Part shown: one piece after another, positions 6,617 to 15,288 of the stretch
How positions within the stretch are numbered: the first letter of the stretch is position 1
Layout of the letters: every line of letters starts with the position of its first letter
From: a virus
Strand: one strand, 5' to 3'
Length of the DNA stretch: 20,462 nucleotides
Virus record (IMG/VR): IMGVR_UViG_3300027793_000339
Location: 1-20,462 of that record
Position numbers and translations under genes: made by a program
The notes under the pieces: model-generated
What the model saw: only the letters and a program-made list of their open reading frames with translations
Databases searched by the model: none
Told to the model about the DNA's origin: nothing

Positions 6617-9600
6617 ATCGGCAAGTTCACGAATCGTCTGGTTCCGGGCCACCTTAGCAGTACGGGCATTAGATGCCTCAAGCTGCTCGGGAGTGACGAA
6701 ATCGTACTCGTTGACGCGAGTGGTTTCGTACTTGATCGGAGGCAGTTCTTTCGGGCTGCTGGTGACACGCTCCAGTCGGTCGATCTCCCTGGTCGTTTCA
6801 CTCCGCTGATACGGAACGGCCCGACCATAGTTGCCGGTGTAGATGGTGTCACTAGATTCACCATCACCGCTCTCCATGCTGCTCGCGGCGCGACGGGTAT
6901 AGCGGCCGATCGAAGGGGCACTGCCGCCCTTGTCGTCAAGGCCGGGGACGTACAGCTCGTCGTTGGGAATGATCGTGCCTGGGCGGTCGGGAACCCACAG
7001 CTCAGGGCCGTTCTCGCCGATGATCGCCGGGTCGTAGGGATCAGGGCGACCGCCCGAGGCATAGCCAGGCAGGCCGAGGTTGCCGAGGTTGAGCATTTCG
7101 CCGGTAAAGCCGGGGAGCGACGACTTCGGCTTGCTGCCAAACAGACCTGACAGTCCACCGCCAGCGCCAAACATTCCAGTGATAGAGCTGATGGATCCGA
7201 AGATTGAAGCTGCACCCATCAGGGTGTTGTAAGCCCCGCCCTTGCGGATCATCTGAGCGCCGCCAACGCCCATCGCGATGCTGCTGATCGCTTGCAGGCC
7301 GATGCCAACTGTTTTCTGGAACTTGGTGACAGAATCTGACATCTGAGTGCCGAGATCCTGAACGCTATCTGTCGCTTGCGCGGCTGCCTGGCCAAGCTGA
7401 CCCAGCGATTCGGCCGTCTGATTTCCAGCTGCAGTAGCGGGACCATAGGCAGCGCCAACAGCCTCGCGCATTGCATCGTAAGCCTCAAGCATTCTCCTAG
7501 CATTTTCCTCAGCATTGAACTGAGGAGCTGGCTGAACCTGGGACACAACAGAGCCAATTTCGGAAAGAAGCTTGCTGGTGATCGCAGGGTTTAGGCCGGG
7601 CTCTCTGCCTGGGCCGTGGAAGAAGTTCTGCCCCTCGGCTCGCAGGAAGTCGCCCTGCATCATATTGCCGTACTGGCTAACGCCTTTGAAATACAAGCGG
7701 CCATTGATGTCCTTGATCGACTGCTCAAGAAGTGCGGGATCAAGAAGCTCGGCCTTGACCTTGTTGAACAGGTCGGCGCCGTAACGATTTGGATTGACGA
7801 CTTGGGCGCGACTCAGGCCAAAATTTGGTGCATACTGGCCGGCTTGGGTTACGACATCCACCAGATTCGATGGATACTGACCGGAGCGTGAGCGGCTGAG
7901 GATGTTCGCGAAAACATCAGTTCTGCCCAGCGGATCGGATCCACCATATTCGCCAATTGCAGTATTGACTGCAGCCGCAATTTCTTCATCCGTAAGACGC
8001 AGCGCCTCCTTGATGCTTCTGCCGGTCATCGGCAGATCAGGCCCGCCAACGCCCGTGAACTGTCCAGTTGCTCCACTGGACTGAGCGTCCCGATACCACT
8101 GACCGCTCTTGGGGGGCTCCGTTGCCGGCGACCTGCCGCCTGGACCTGGGACAATCCCGTTCGCGGGAGCCGTGGCCGGGGCCGGAGTGGCGCCGCGAGC
8201 CGCCGCAGCCGCAGTCTCAGCCTTTTTGACAAGTTCAATGGCAGCCTGAAGAATCTTGTCGGTATTGTCCTTGACAGCAGTAATTGGCTGAAGCAGGGGG
8301 TTCTGCTCAGGTTTGATGCCTAAGACATCGGAGAGATTCTTGAACAGCTGATCCTGCAGGGGGCGCAGCGTAAACTCAAGGAGGACATCAAGAGTCCGAT
8401 CTGCAACGCCTTCAGCGAAACGCTGAACAGATTCCAGCAGGTTCCCGCCTTTCAGCAGTTCTTTATTGAGCTGGATAAACGAGTCGGTCCAGCCACTTGC
8501 AATATCCCTAAGTCCATTAAGAACCTTGAGCTTGGCATTCAAGTTGTCAAGCGCTTTTGCGTTTCTGAGGATTTCCTCCTCCTGTCTTGGGTTGATGCCA
8601 AGCCCGCCACGGCTGTTGATGATTTGCAGCCACTTATCATATTCGCTGACAGGGAGCAGGAGCGCAGAAATCTCACCCCTCGCCTGAGTAATGGAGTTGC
8701 TGAGCTGGTCGTTTGACTGGGTGTAAAACTCAATTGTTGGCCGCAGCTTTTCAAACTCGACAGTAACTTTTTCCGCAGTGGCAATTAAGCCGAGCAGTTC
8801 GGGTGTCAGCTTGAAATCTGGCCGCCTTGCAAGAGAGCTGACAAGGCTTGTGTAAGAGCCTTGAATGACGCCGATGGCAATTGAGAAATCGTCTGCGACA
8901 AGGCCAAGTGCCTTCCTGGATCTAGTAAGAGAGTCGTCAAGCTCTTTGAATGGACCGGTGGCAAGATCGCTTATGCGACCAATAAATTCATTGAAGTTGC
9001 CAGCCTGACCAGAATTGACAAGTGAAGTTTCAAGGTCGAGCAGGGTCTTCTGAAGCTGATCCCCGCGTGCCACGGCCTGCGTTACGCCAGCAGTAGAAAC
9101 ACTCCGAGTGGAGACAGACGGAATCTCCCTGAGCTTTGGAGGAGCCTTTGTTGTCTCAATCGCTTTCAGGTTTTCGCCCGCGAGCTTCAGATTTTCTGTG
9201 ATGTTGTCGAAGATTGTTTGATTTGCCGTGAGTACGTCTTGATAGACCTGCTTGCCAGGATTCTCCTTCGCATTGACCTTTGCGCTTTCAAGGAAGCTGC
9301 TCTGCCTTGCCTGCATGACAAGGAGTTCGTTCTTGATAACCTCTGCCTTAAGCGAGGCAATTTTCTTTTCGGCTTCAAATGTATTCAGGGCCGCATCTTC
9401 GTTTCTGCGTGCAACGCTTCTGTTGATCTCCTGAATTTTTTCGGCGGTGCTGATATTCAGGTCCGAAACCCTCTTGGCAACCTCGGCCTTGTACTTTTCA
9501 AGCTCAACCTGTTGGTTGCTAATCGCAATCTCAAACTGCTTACGGCGTTGCTCGATCTGATCCTGGGCCGAAAGCTGAGCGCCAAGGTAGGTGGTTACAG

Positions 9601-12600
9601 CGTCCGCAAGGCTTTGCGCAAGCTCGTCGCCAGCCAGCTCATTGCGAACCTCAAGCGCAGCATTCTTAAACTGCTGCTCCCTGATCTGACCCTGCTTGAC
9701 AAGGATCTCAAGCTCTTTCTGGGCGTTTTCTTGACGAAGCTGGGAGATCCTGTCTTCAACGCCACGGCGAATATCCTCGATCTGCTTTTCGTAGTCACGA
9801 CGCAGCTCAAAGGACTGACGATCAAGATCTTCCTGCTCGCGCTTGATGGCGTTGGCTTGTTGCTTGAAGCCCTTCAGGATGTCCGCTCCTTCGTTCCGCT
9901 TATTGAATACTTCGAGATCGCGTTGAGCTGTGTCGCGGCGGGTTTCTGCGTCCCTGATCGCCTTGTCGCGTTGCTCCTGTGGCTTGAGCTGTGGCGCAGG
10001 AGTGGATCTTACAAGTCCAGCGGTGATTTCAGCCAAATCTTTAGTCGGAATCCCAAGAATTGAACCAGCTCCACCGCCTCCAAGCGGGCGGCCAATCAAC
10101 CTCTCAAGAAGTCCAGATCCCCTTGGTGCGCCTGCTTTTTCAGCGGCAGCCTGCAACTGCCTGTTTGCAGCCGCTCTAGCTTCTGGTGTGGCTGCAGCAA
10201 AGGCATTCTCAAATCTTTTTTCCGTCCCGCTTCTCTCCAGTCCTGATGCAATAGCATTCAAGATGTCAGTAAGCGGCCCAGCAACAAGAAGCTGGATCTG
10301 TACGCCAAGGTCGGCCATTGCACGCTTCAGGCGATCACCAGCATCAGCGGCTTCACGAAGCTTCGTAGCTCCATCGACCCCGAGCTTGTTATTCAGTTCA
10401 CCCTGGATAATCGAGTAGGCAGCGGTCTTATTCCCAGCCTCAATCAGATTGCCAATCAGCTTTTCCTGGCCACGGCTTGCAAGCAGGCCGGAATCCTTGA
10501 TCTGCTCAAAGTTGCCGACCAGATCACGCAGCATGTTGCCGGTGTCCTGGGTCGCCTGCATCAGCATGTCCACCTGGGAGCCGATCGCCGTGCCAGCAAG
10601 CGACAGGCCGAAGCCCAGCGTGCCGCCGGCCAGGCCACCGAAGAAGCCGCCCAGACCGCCACCAGCAGCGGCTCCGGCGCCCTGACCGAACAGGAGGGGG
10701 AAGGCGCCACCGATCAGGCCTTCCCCGACCGCCTGGCCGCCTCTCTGGCCGAACCTGCGGGTCAGGAAGTCAGCCCCGGTATCCCGGCGAGCAATCTGGT
10801 CGTCAACCTTGTTCAGAACTTTGGTCAGCTGATCAAAGCTCGCGTCCGTCATCTTCACGCCTTCGCGTGTTTCAGACAGCGCCTGAGACAGAAGCTGCAG
10901 CTGCTTGATGCTGGCGCCTGACATATCAGCCAGATCCTTCAGGCCAAGAAGCTGATCAGCATTGCCGCGAGCAGCATTTACGCGGCCCTCAAAGTCGCCA
11001 GGATCCGGTCCGGCAGGAGGGGCTGGAGGATTCGGCCCACGACCGCCGCCGCCAGCAGACCGAACAGCGGAAGAGGTGAAATTGGCAGCAGATTGAACGC
11101 TGAGCGCAAAGTCGCGAATCGGCTTTGTAGCGGAATTCAGTGCTTGCTGCAATTTTTCAAGCGGGGATCCAATAGCGGCACCGGCTTCGCTACCAAGGGT
11201 CTGCGTCTTACCAAAAGCAAAGATTGACGAAAGCGGTGATCCAATGCCGCGCCCCTGAATCTGATTGGCGGAAAACAGGGGATTAGAAGGTGGAGCGCTC
11301 TGAAGAGTTGGTAGCTTACCGCGAATTCTTTGGTCGCGACTCATCAGAATACCAGGGTTCAGAATTGATGACTCGCCCGCTTGTCCGGCAACCGGAGACA
11401 TGGGTGCCGTTACGAACCTGGCAGAGCTGAACTTGTTGGCACTCTTGACGAAGGCGTCATCAATCTGCTTTTCAAGAAGCCCCGGAAGGTTCCTGAAAAT
11501 TCGCTCAAGCTTCATTTCCGGGAATACGTCCTGGAACGTACCCCTTGCGCTCGACTCCCTCAGTATTTCGGTTGGGAAGTTCTGGAGCCCAACCGCATCA
11601 ATTCGCCTTCTGTATTTAGCCGAATCAATTGTCAGGTCAGCAATGGATTGCGAAAGTGTTCCATAGTTAGCTCCAAGGCTCGGACGCTTCACCGCAAAAT
11701 CAAACTGACCTGCGATTCCAGTCTGCGGATTTCTAGTAGGAAGGTTTAGGGAGGCAGTCGCTATGCCCTCTCTTGCCGTTTTAACGGCTTTCCCAACTGC
11801 ATTCGCGCCAGCACCAAAGGCCTTGCTGAAGGCCGCTTCAATAGCAGAAGTACCCTGCTCAAGCCTGCTAGTAGTGGCATTGATGATGTCACTGATTAGC
11901 ATAAGAATGAACTTGGGAGGGCTGTTCCTGCCAAAGACCTTATTGATCGCTTTTGTTGCAGCAGACGCAAACTTGGTTGCCGCCGCAGCAGCGCTGGATG
12001 AACCGCCGGCAAGCTTGTCGGCAAAAGTGCTTACAACGCTCGCGCCAGTTTCAGCGGCGCCAGAGACTGCGCCCTTGAGGCCGCCAGCACCAGTTCCTGT
12101 AGCTTTCCCGCCAACAGAAGCGTTGAACGCACCGATGATGTTGCTCAGGGCTTGCTCGCCACTGCGACCGCCACGGAAGACCTTGGCGGCAGTGTCTGCA
12201 CGTCCGAGATCACCAAGAATCGAGGTCAGGGTTCCGGTATCGCGCTGCTGCCCACGGCCAAGCCTTTTTGCAAGCTGCTCGGATGCTTTTGACTCAGCCT
12301 GCGCATTGGCCGCTCTTTGCTTCTCTAGCGCAAGCAGTTGCCTTGTTCCGTTTAGCTCTTCATCAAGAATATCCAGGCTCTTCGCGGAAATCTCAAACGT
12401 ATCAGCCTTTGCGGCATTGAGTGTATTTTGGAGCTTGACAAGGGTGTCACCAATCTCAACGCCTTTTGCCTGCGCTCCGGCAAGTTTCTCCTGCAAAAGG
12501 AGGCCAGAGGCGAGGATGTTAGCGAGTCGCTTTGGCGCATCAATTGGTGAGACGTCAGTGGTTCGGATATTTGAAGGCCTGATTTGTCCAGCCTGGCCGG

Positions 12601-13984
12601 CTCCAGCCTTGGTGGACACTCCACTGGAAAGCTCCTCCACCTGAGCTAATGCACTTCTCCAGTTTATTCCCTTTGCTGCAAGTTTCTGCGCCTCAGTTAC
12701 TGGCGTTGGCGTTCCACGTCTATTCAGGCGCTCAAGCGACATTCGCTGGCGGTCAATTTCAGCTGTCTGACGCTTCGAGGCCGTTAGATCCCTTTCGGCA
12801 AGCGAGGAAGTTGCCTTGTCAAGCTTTTGGCGAAGCTCAAGTTTTTGGTTTTGACTGAGAAATGCTTGGTCAACACGAGTCTCAAGAGCCGCAATTCGAT
12901 CAAGCTGCAGTTCAATCTTATCATAGTATCCCTGCTTCTTGATGATTGATTTCGGATCATCAAGCCTGGAGGCAGGGCCAAGCTGCGGCTGAATCTTCAT
13001 ACTTTGGCCACGCAGGCCAAATCCGCTCATTTCCTCGCGAACAGATGCAATCCGCTCCTCAAGAGCCCGGTACTCATTGGAGATAACAGGAACAAGAGAG
13101 CGCAGTCTTTCTAGGTAGCCAAGGTATGAGTCCATTGCGGCCTCGCTTCTTGTCACCGTGTCACCCATTGCAAGCGCGGAAGCAATGAGCTTGCGGGAGC
13201 CGGCAAGATTGGCTTCTGATGTACCTTGACCAAAATTTTGACGCTGAGCCTGAGGAGATAAACCAAAGGCGATAGCCCGAAAGCGTTGCTGTTCGGCTTC
13301 TGCGAGCTTCTTGTTCGCCCCCTCTACGGCAACACTGAATCTATTGAAATCGGCAGACGCAATTTTAACGTTATTTGCAACCAGCGAAAGAGCGGATGCC
13401 TGCTCTTTGAGCTGACTTATGCTTGCGTCAAGGCCTACGTCTTTGCCAAGCCCGCCAGTTACGAGTTTCTTGCGGAGATCTCCAATGCGGAGATAGGCAT
13501 CAGCAAGGCCCTGAAGCGCGTTTACGCTTGCCTGGTTTTTCATGGCAAGGCCAAGGGCTCTGTTAAGCCCGATCGCCCCGGTCTGGGCCTCCCTCTGCCT
13601 CTGTGTTAGCTGGGCTGTTTTGCTGTTGAGTTCATCAATAGCGCTGGCCGCGTCAAGAATATCTTGCTGTAACTTTTTATAGGTTTTTGTTTCTGGATTT
13701 TTCAGTCTTGACAGTCTTTGCTGCGCCTTTTCGATTTTATCAAAGTTTTTTTGAATTTCAGCTCCAGCCCCAGCAATACCCTTTCCAGCATCGTCCGAAA
13801 TACGGTTAAGCGCAGTCATGCTTGACTGCAGCTTTTCCACATCACGCACAGCTCTTGACGCGGATACGTCCAGCGGGGAGCTATTTAGCCTATTAACAAT
13901 GTCGTCAAGCTTGCTAACTCTTTCAATCAGCCTGTCAACAGCTGAGCGGCCAGTTACCAGAAGGTCAATTGAAGCGCCAGCCAT
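6584..13984 (-). CDS. Tape measure protein with SleB-like hydrolase domain
   Basis: This 2466-residue protein is the tail-length ruler. It starts with ATG at 13984. Coiled-coil-prone, Gln/Lys/Glu-rich sequence covers residues about 1-140, 340-440 and 1330-1585. A Gly/Ala-rich hydrophobic stretch (about 1087-1140, GEGLIGGAFPLLFGQGAGAA) is typical of the part that inserts into the host membrane. Residues about 1985-2125 look like a SleB-type cell-wall hydrolase: a helix followed by GEYGG with candidate catalytic E2012, then NILSRSRSGQYP, and ending in NFFHGPG. A classic tape-measure C-terminal motif lies near 2320-2340 (GENGPELWVPDRPGTIIPN). It follows the chaperone and a gp10-like gene, the normal place. 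Its last ten codons are the recoded copy next to the tnpB element. At about 0.15 nm per residue, the tail would be near 370 nm. Confidence 0.92.
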   Translation of the reverse strand: MAGASIDLLVTGRSAVDRLIERVSKLDDIVNRLNSSPLDVSASRAVRDVEKLQSSMTALNRISDDAGKGIAGAGAEIQKNFDKIEKAQQRLSRLKNPETKTYKKLQQDILDAASAIDELNSKTAQLTQRQREAQTGAIGLNRALGLAMKNQASVNALQGLADAYLRIGDLRKKLVTGGLGKDVGLDASISQLKEQASALSLVANNVKIASADFNRFSVAVEGANKKLAEAEQQRFRAIAFGLSPQAQRQNFGQGTSEANLAGSRKLIASALAMGDTVTRSEAAMDSYLGYLERLRSLVPVISNEYRALEERIASVREEMSGFGLRGQSMKIQPQLGPASRLDDPKSIIKKQGYYDKIELQLDRIAALETRVDQAFLSQNQKLELRQKLDKATSSLAERDLTASKRQTAEIDRQRMSLERLNRRGTPTPVTEAQKLAAKGINWRSALAQVEELSSGVSTKAGAGQAGQIRPSNIRTTDVSPIDAPKRLANILASGLLLQEKLAGAQAKGVEIGDTLVKLQNTLNAAKADTFEISAKSLDILDEELNGTRQLLALEKQRAANAQAESKASEQLAKRLGRGQQRDTGTLTSILGDLGRADTAAKVFRGGRSGEQALSNIIGAFNASVGGKATGTGAGGLKGAVSGAAETGASVVSTFADKLAGGSSSAAAAATKFASAATKAINKVFGRNSPPKFILMLISDIINATTSRLEQGTSAIEAAFSKAFGAGANAVGKAVKTAREGIATASLNLPTRNPQTGIAGQFDFAVKRPSLGANYGTLSQSIADLTIDSAKYRRRIDAVGLQNFPTEILRESSARGTFQDVFPEMKLERIFRNLPGLLEKQIDDAFVKSANKFSSARFVTAPMSPVAGQAGESSILNPGILMSRDQRIRGKLPTLQSAPPSNPLFSANQIQGRGIGSPLSSIFAFGKTQTLGSEAGAAIGSPLEKLQQALNSATKPIRDFALSVQSAANFTSSAVRSAGGGGRGPNPPAPPAGPDPGDFEGRVNAARGNADQLLGLKDLADMSGASIKQLQLLSQALSETREGVKMTDASFDQLTKVLNKVDDQIARRDTGADFLTRRFGQRGGQAVGEGLIGGAFPLLFGQGAGAAAGGGLGGFFGGLAGGTLGFGLSLAGTAIGSQVDMLMQATQDTGNMLRDLVGNFEQIKDSGLLASRGQEKLIGNLIEAGNKTAAYSIIQGELNNKLGVDGATKLREAADAGDRLKRAMADLGVQIQLLVAGPLTDILNAIASGLERSGTEKRFENAFAAATPEARAAANRQLQAAAEKAGAPRGSGLLERLIGRPLGGGGAGSILGIPTKDLAEITAGLVRSTPAPQLKPQEQRDKAIRDAETRRDTAQRDLEVFNKRNEGADILKGFKQQANAIKREQEDLDRQSFELRRDYEKQIEDIRRGVEDRISQLRQENAQKELEILVKQGQIREQQFKNAALEVRNELAGDELAQSLADAVTTYLGAQLSAQDQIEQRRKQFEIAISNQQVELEKYKAEVAKRVSDLNISTAEKIQEINRSVARRNEDAALNTFEAEKKIASLKAEVIKNELLVMQARQSSFLESAKVNAKENPGKQVYQDVLTANQTIFDNITENLKLAGENLKAIETTKAPPKLREIPSVSTRSVSTAGVTQAVARGDQLQKTLLDLETSLVNSGQAGNFNEFIGRISDLATGPFKELDDSLTRSRKALGLVADDFSIAIGVIQGSYTSLVSSLARRPDFKLTPELLGLIATAEKVTVEFEKLRPTIEFYTQSNDQLSNSITQARGEISALLLPVSEYDKWLQIINSRGGLGINPRQEEEILRNAKALDNLNAKLKVLNGLRDIASGWTDSFIQLNKELLKGGNLLESVQRFAEGVADRTLDVLLEFTLRPLQDQLFKNLSDVLGIKPEQNPLLQPITAVKDNTDKILQAAIELVKKAETAAAAARGATPAPATAPANGIVPGPGGRSPATEPPKSGQWYRDAQSSGATGQFTGVGGPDLPMTGRSIKEALRLTDEEIAAAVNTAIGEYGGSDPLGRTDVFANILSRSRSGQYPSNLVDVVTQAGQYAPNFGLSRAQVVNPNRYGADLFNKVKAELLDPALLEQSIKDINGRLYFKGVSQYGNMMQGDFLRAEGQNFFHGPGREPGLNPAITSKLLSEIGSVVSQVQPAPQFNAEENARRMLEAYDAMREAVGAAYGPATAAGNQTAESLGQLGQAAAQATDSVQDLGTQMSDSVTKFQKTVGIGLQAISSIAMGVGGAQMIRKGGAYNTLMGAASIFGSISSITGMFGAGGGLSGLFGSKPKSSLPGFTGEMLNLGNLGLPGYASGGRPDPYDPAIIGENGPELWVPDRPGTIIPNDELYVPGLDDKGGSAPSIGRYTRRAASSMESGDGESSDTIYTGNYGRAVPYQRSETTREIDRLERVTSSPKELPPIKYETTRVNEYDFVTPEQLEASNARTAKVARNQTIRELADSMKTRKRLGL

Positions 13985-14018
13985 TGAGCCAAAAACTCTT
14001 CTCTAGCCAGTATAGGCA

Positions 14019-14609
14019 CTATAAGCGAAAACCGATTTCGACCCCTCTCCGAACATTGAAAGATAGCTGGCCGCCTCTTGTGTAGGTCTGGAACCAAAAC
14101 TTCGGAGCAGTAATTGAAGCATTTGGATCTTCCCTTGTGTATCCAATGGCAATGTCAGGGCGAAGGCCAAAGTCTTGCATTCCACCTCCATCCTTGCGCC
14201 TGAATCCACGCTCAATCACCGGCTTAATGGGAGTGCCGATCGCAAAGAAAAGCCCCTCTTCTTCGTCAATTGCAATTCCAGCATAAGGAGATGAGTTCGT
14301 GATTTCAAATCTAATCATATCGCTGCCAACTTTTGAATTCAGAACTCGCTCGTATCTGCTGAGAGGGAAGTTTCTTTTGTTGTACGAGTAGACGGATCCC
14401 TCCTTTCTTGGGGGGCTTGCGGCGCCGCCAGGGATCACCACATCCCAAGCAGACGAAAAGCTGCCGCTCCACGCGGGACCGGCCTGCGCAAGTCCATTCG
14501 TCACCTCAACGGCGACCTGTTGCACCGCCTTTGCAACTGCCTTATTGATCTGCCCCTGCAGATCCTTGGCAAGGCTGATGTTTTGTCCGCGCCTTCTTAC
14601 TCTGGCCAT
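14019..14609 (-). CDS. gp10-like tail completion protein, second paralogue
   Basis: This 196-residue protein starts at ATG 14609 and has a basic N-terminus. It is clearly related to the protein at 16576-17211. Both share an N-terminal helix ending in NGLA followed by GPA(W/Y)SG and an Ser-x-W turn (N38 to W55 here). Both also have FEI-x-N-(S/T)-SPYA in the middle and a C-terminal Y-x-RGG plus Val-Arg ending. This pattern fits HK97 gp10-like proteins, which sit at the head-tail joint and complete the tail. This copy lies apart from the other neck genes, between the chaperone and the tape measure, and just behind a terminator. It may have taken a role in tail initiation or tape measure handling; this is inference. 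Confidence 0.7.
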   Translation of the reverse strand: MARVRRRGQNISLAKDLQGQINKAVAKAVQQVAVEVTNGLAQAGPAWSGSFSSAWDVVIPGGAASPPRKEGSVYSYNKRNFPLSRYERVLNSKVGSDMIRFEITNSSPYAGIAIDEEEGLFFAIGTPIKPVIERGFRRKDGGGMQDFGLRPDIAIGYTREDPNASITAPKFWFQTYTRGGQLSFNVRRGVEIGFRL

Positions 14610-14632
14610 TTTTTATTTCAACTCTAGCCAAG

Positions 14633-14656
14633 AAAAAGGGGCCTACCGGCGGCCCC
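14633..14656 (-). terminator. Intrinsic terminator after the tail chaperone gene
   Basis: On the minus strand the stem GGGGCC/GGCCCC (plus one A-T pair) closes a seven-base loop and is followed by TTTTT. The stop codon of the frameshifted chaperone (14643-14645) lies at the edge of the loop, so ribosomes finishing the long product would disturb the hairpin. The next gene starts 24 bases after the T-run. Confidence 0.75.
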
Positions 14657-15205
14657 TCTTCGCTTTACTTATCGCCTCTTCTTGATCTTCCTGTTTGATC
14701 TTGAAGTAAGCTGACCAGAGGATTAGTTCCTCTGGGGTCATCGTCGTATCGACTTCGCGGAGACTCTTGCCAAGAGTTTCTGCAACTACCAGTTTCAGGT
14801 AGGTCCAGCGGTCTTCGCGGAGTTCGTCTGCGATTTTTTTGTCGAGGACTCAACCTCATCATCCTCACTGCCAAGGACAACAAGAATCAGCTTGTCAAGA
14901 TCCTCAGCACGAATCGCGGTCTTCAGCTCGGGGATTTCCCCAGCTGCAAACATCGCGCTGCCATCAGCATTCTTGGCCTTGCTGACGAGCAGATAGATCA
15001 GCCAGTCGGAATCGTCATCCTTGGTCTTGGATGCAGCACGGGCATTGCGACGAGCCCGGTCACGCTCAGCTGCAACCAGCGGCGTGATATACATTTCAAG
15101 CTCGGTGAAGCCATCGCTGAGAGGAACGACCTTCTTGATTGGTTCAAGATTGGCGGCCTGCTTCAGCTTTTCAAGAGCTGTGCCGAAGCCAGTAGTGGAG
15201 GCCAT
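14643..15205 (-). CDS. Tail assembly chaperone, -1 frameshifted (G-T type) long form
   Basis: A -1 slip on AAAAAAA (14834-14840) joins the first 124 codons of the chaperone frame to 63 codons of the next frame and ends at TAG (14645-14643), giving 187 residues. The -1 frame continues with IADELREDRWTYLKLVVAET, then GKSLREVDTTMTPEELILWS and ends KRGRR. This is a charged, helical domain, with a TPEELILW-type segment of the kind seen in tail chaperone extensions. In lambda, gpG and gpGT coat the tape measure and recruit the major tail protein, with the long form made at a low ratio. The phase (A AAA AAA), the position before the tape measure and the length all fit the family. Confidence 0.88.
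14795..15205 (-). CDS. Tail assembly chaperone, short (G-type) form
   Basis: This is the zero-frame product of 136 residues, starting at ATG 15205 (MASTTGFGTALEKLKQAANL) and ending at TGA 14797-14795. The frame is open further upstream to 15289, but that part runs through a terminator hairpin and reads like nonsense, so ATG 15205 is preferred. There is no clear Shine-Dalgarno. The sequence is mainly helical, with an acidic tail just before the slippery site. Like lambda gpG, it should be the abundant partner that binds the tape measure during tail assembly. It lies between the major tail protein and the tape measure genes, with terminators on both sides, which should set its dose. Confidence 0.85.
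   Translation of the reverse strand: MASTTGFGTALEKLKQAANLEPIKKVVPLSDGFTELEMYITPLVAAERDRARRNARAASKTKDDDSDWLIYLLVSKAKNADGSAMFAAGEIPELKTAIRAEDLDKLILVVLGSEDDEVESSTKKSQTNSAKTAGPT
14834..14840 (-). other. Programmed -1 ribosomal frameshift site (A AAA AAA)
   Basis: Seven A residues on the minus strand are read as ACA AAA AAA in the chaperone frame, the exact X XXY YYZ phase for a -1 slip. A GAGG motif ends 13 bases upstream and could act as an internal Shine-Dalgarno stimulator. I see no strong hairpin just downstream. Confidence 0.87.
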
Positions 15206-15238
15206 GTGAATAGACGGAGGCTTGAACAGGATAGCAAC

Positions 15239-15264
15239 AAAAAAGCCCCCGAACAAGCGGGGGC
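15239..15264 (-). terminator. Intrinsic terminator after the major tail protein gene
   Basis: On the minus strand a perfect 7-bp stem GCCCCCG/CGGGGGC with a six-base loop is followed by TTTTTT. It begins 25 bases after the major tail stop and lies before the chaperone start. It should end most transcripts at the highly made major tail protein and let fewer through to the chaperone and tape measure. Confidence 0.9.
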
Positions 15265-15288
15265 AGGCGAGGCTCCAGCCGAACAGCA

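Noticed and set aside
6610-7215. 201-codon minus-strand frame inside the tape measure gene
   Set aside because: It is an alternate frame of a GC-rich C-terminal region, with a biased Ser/Arg/Ala composition and no support beside the clear tape measure motif in the main frame.
9218-10063. 281-codon plus-strand frame
   Set aside because: It lies wholly opposite the tape measure coiled-coil region. Its Leu-rich content mirrors the Gln/Lys/Glu codons of the real gene, and it has no start signals or neighbours.
11763-12644. 293-codon plus-strand frame
   Set aside because: It is antisense to an Ala-rich part of the tape measure gene and has the low-complexity Ala/Ser/Pro makeup of a shadow frame.
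14665-14883. 72-codon frame overlapping the chaperone gene
   Set aside because: It is the third frame, Arg/Pro/Ser-rich and incoherent. The true extension is the -1 frame ending at 14643.
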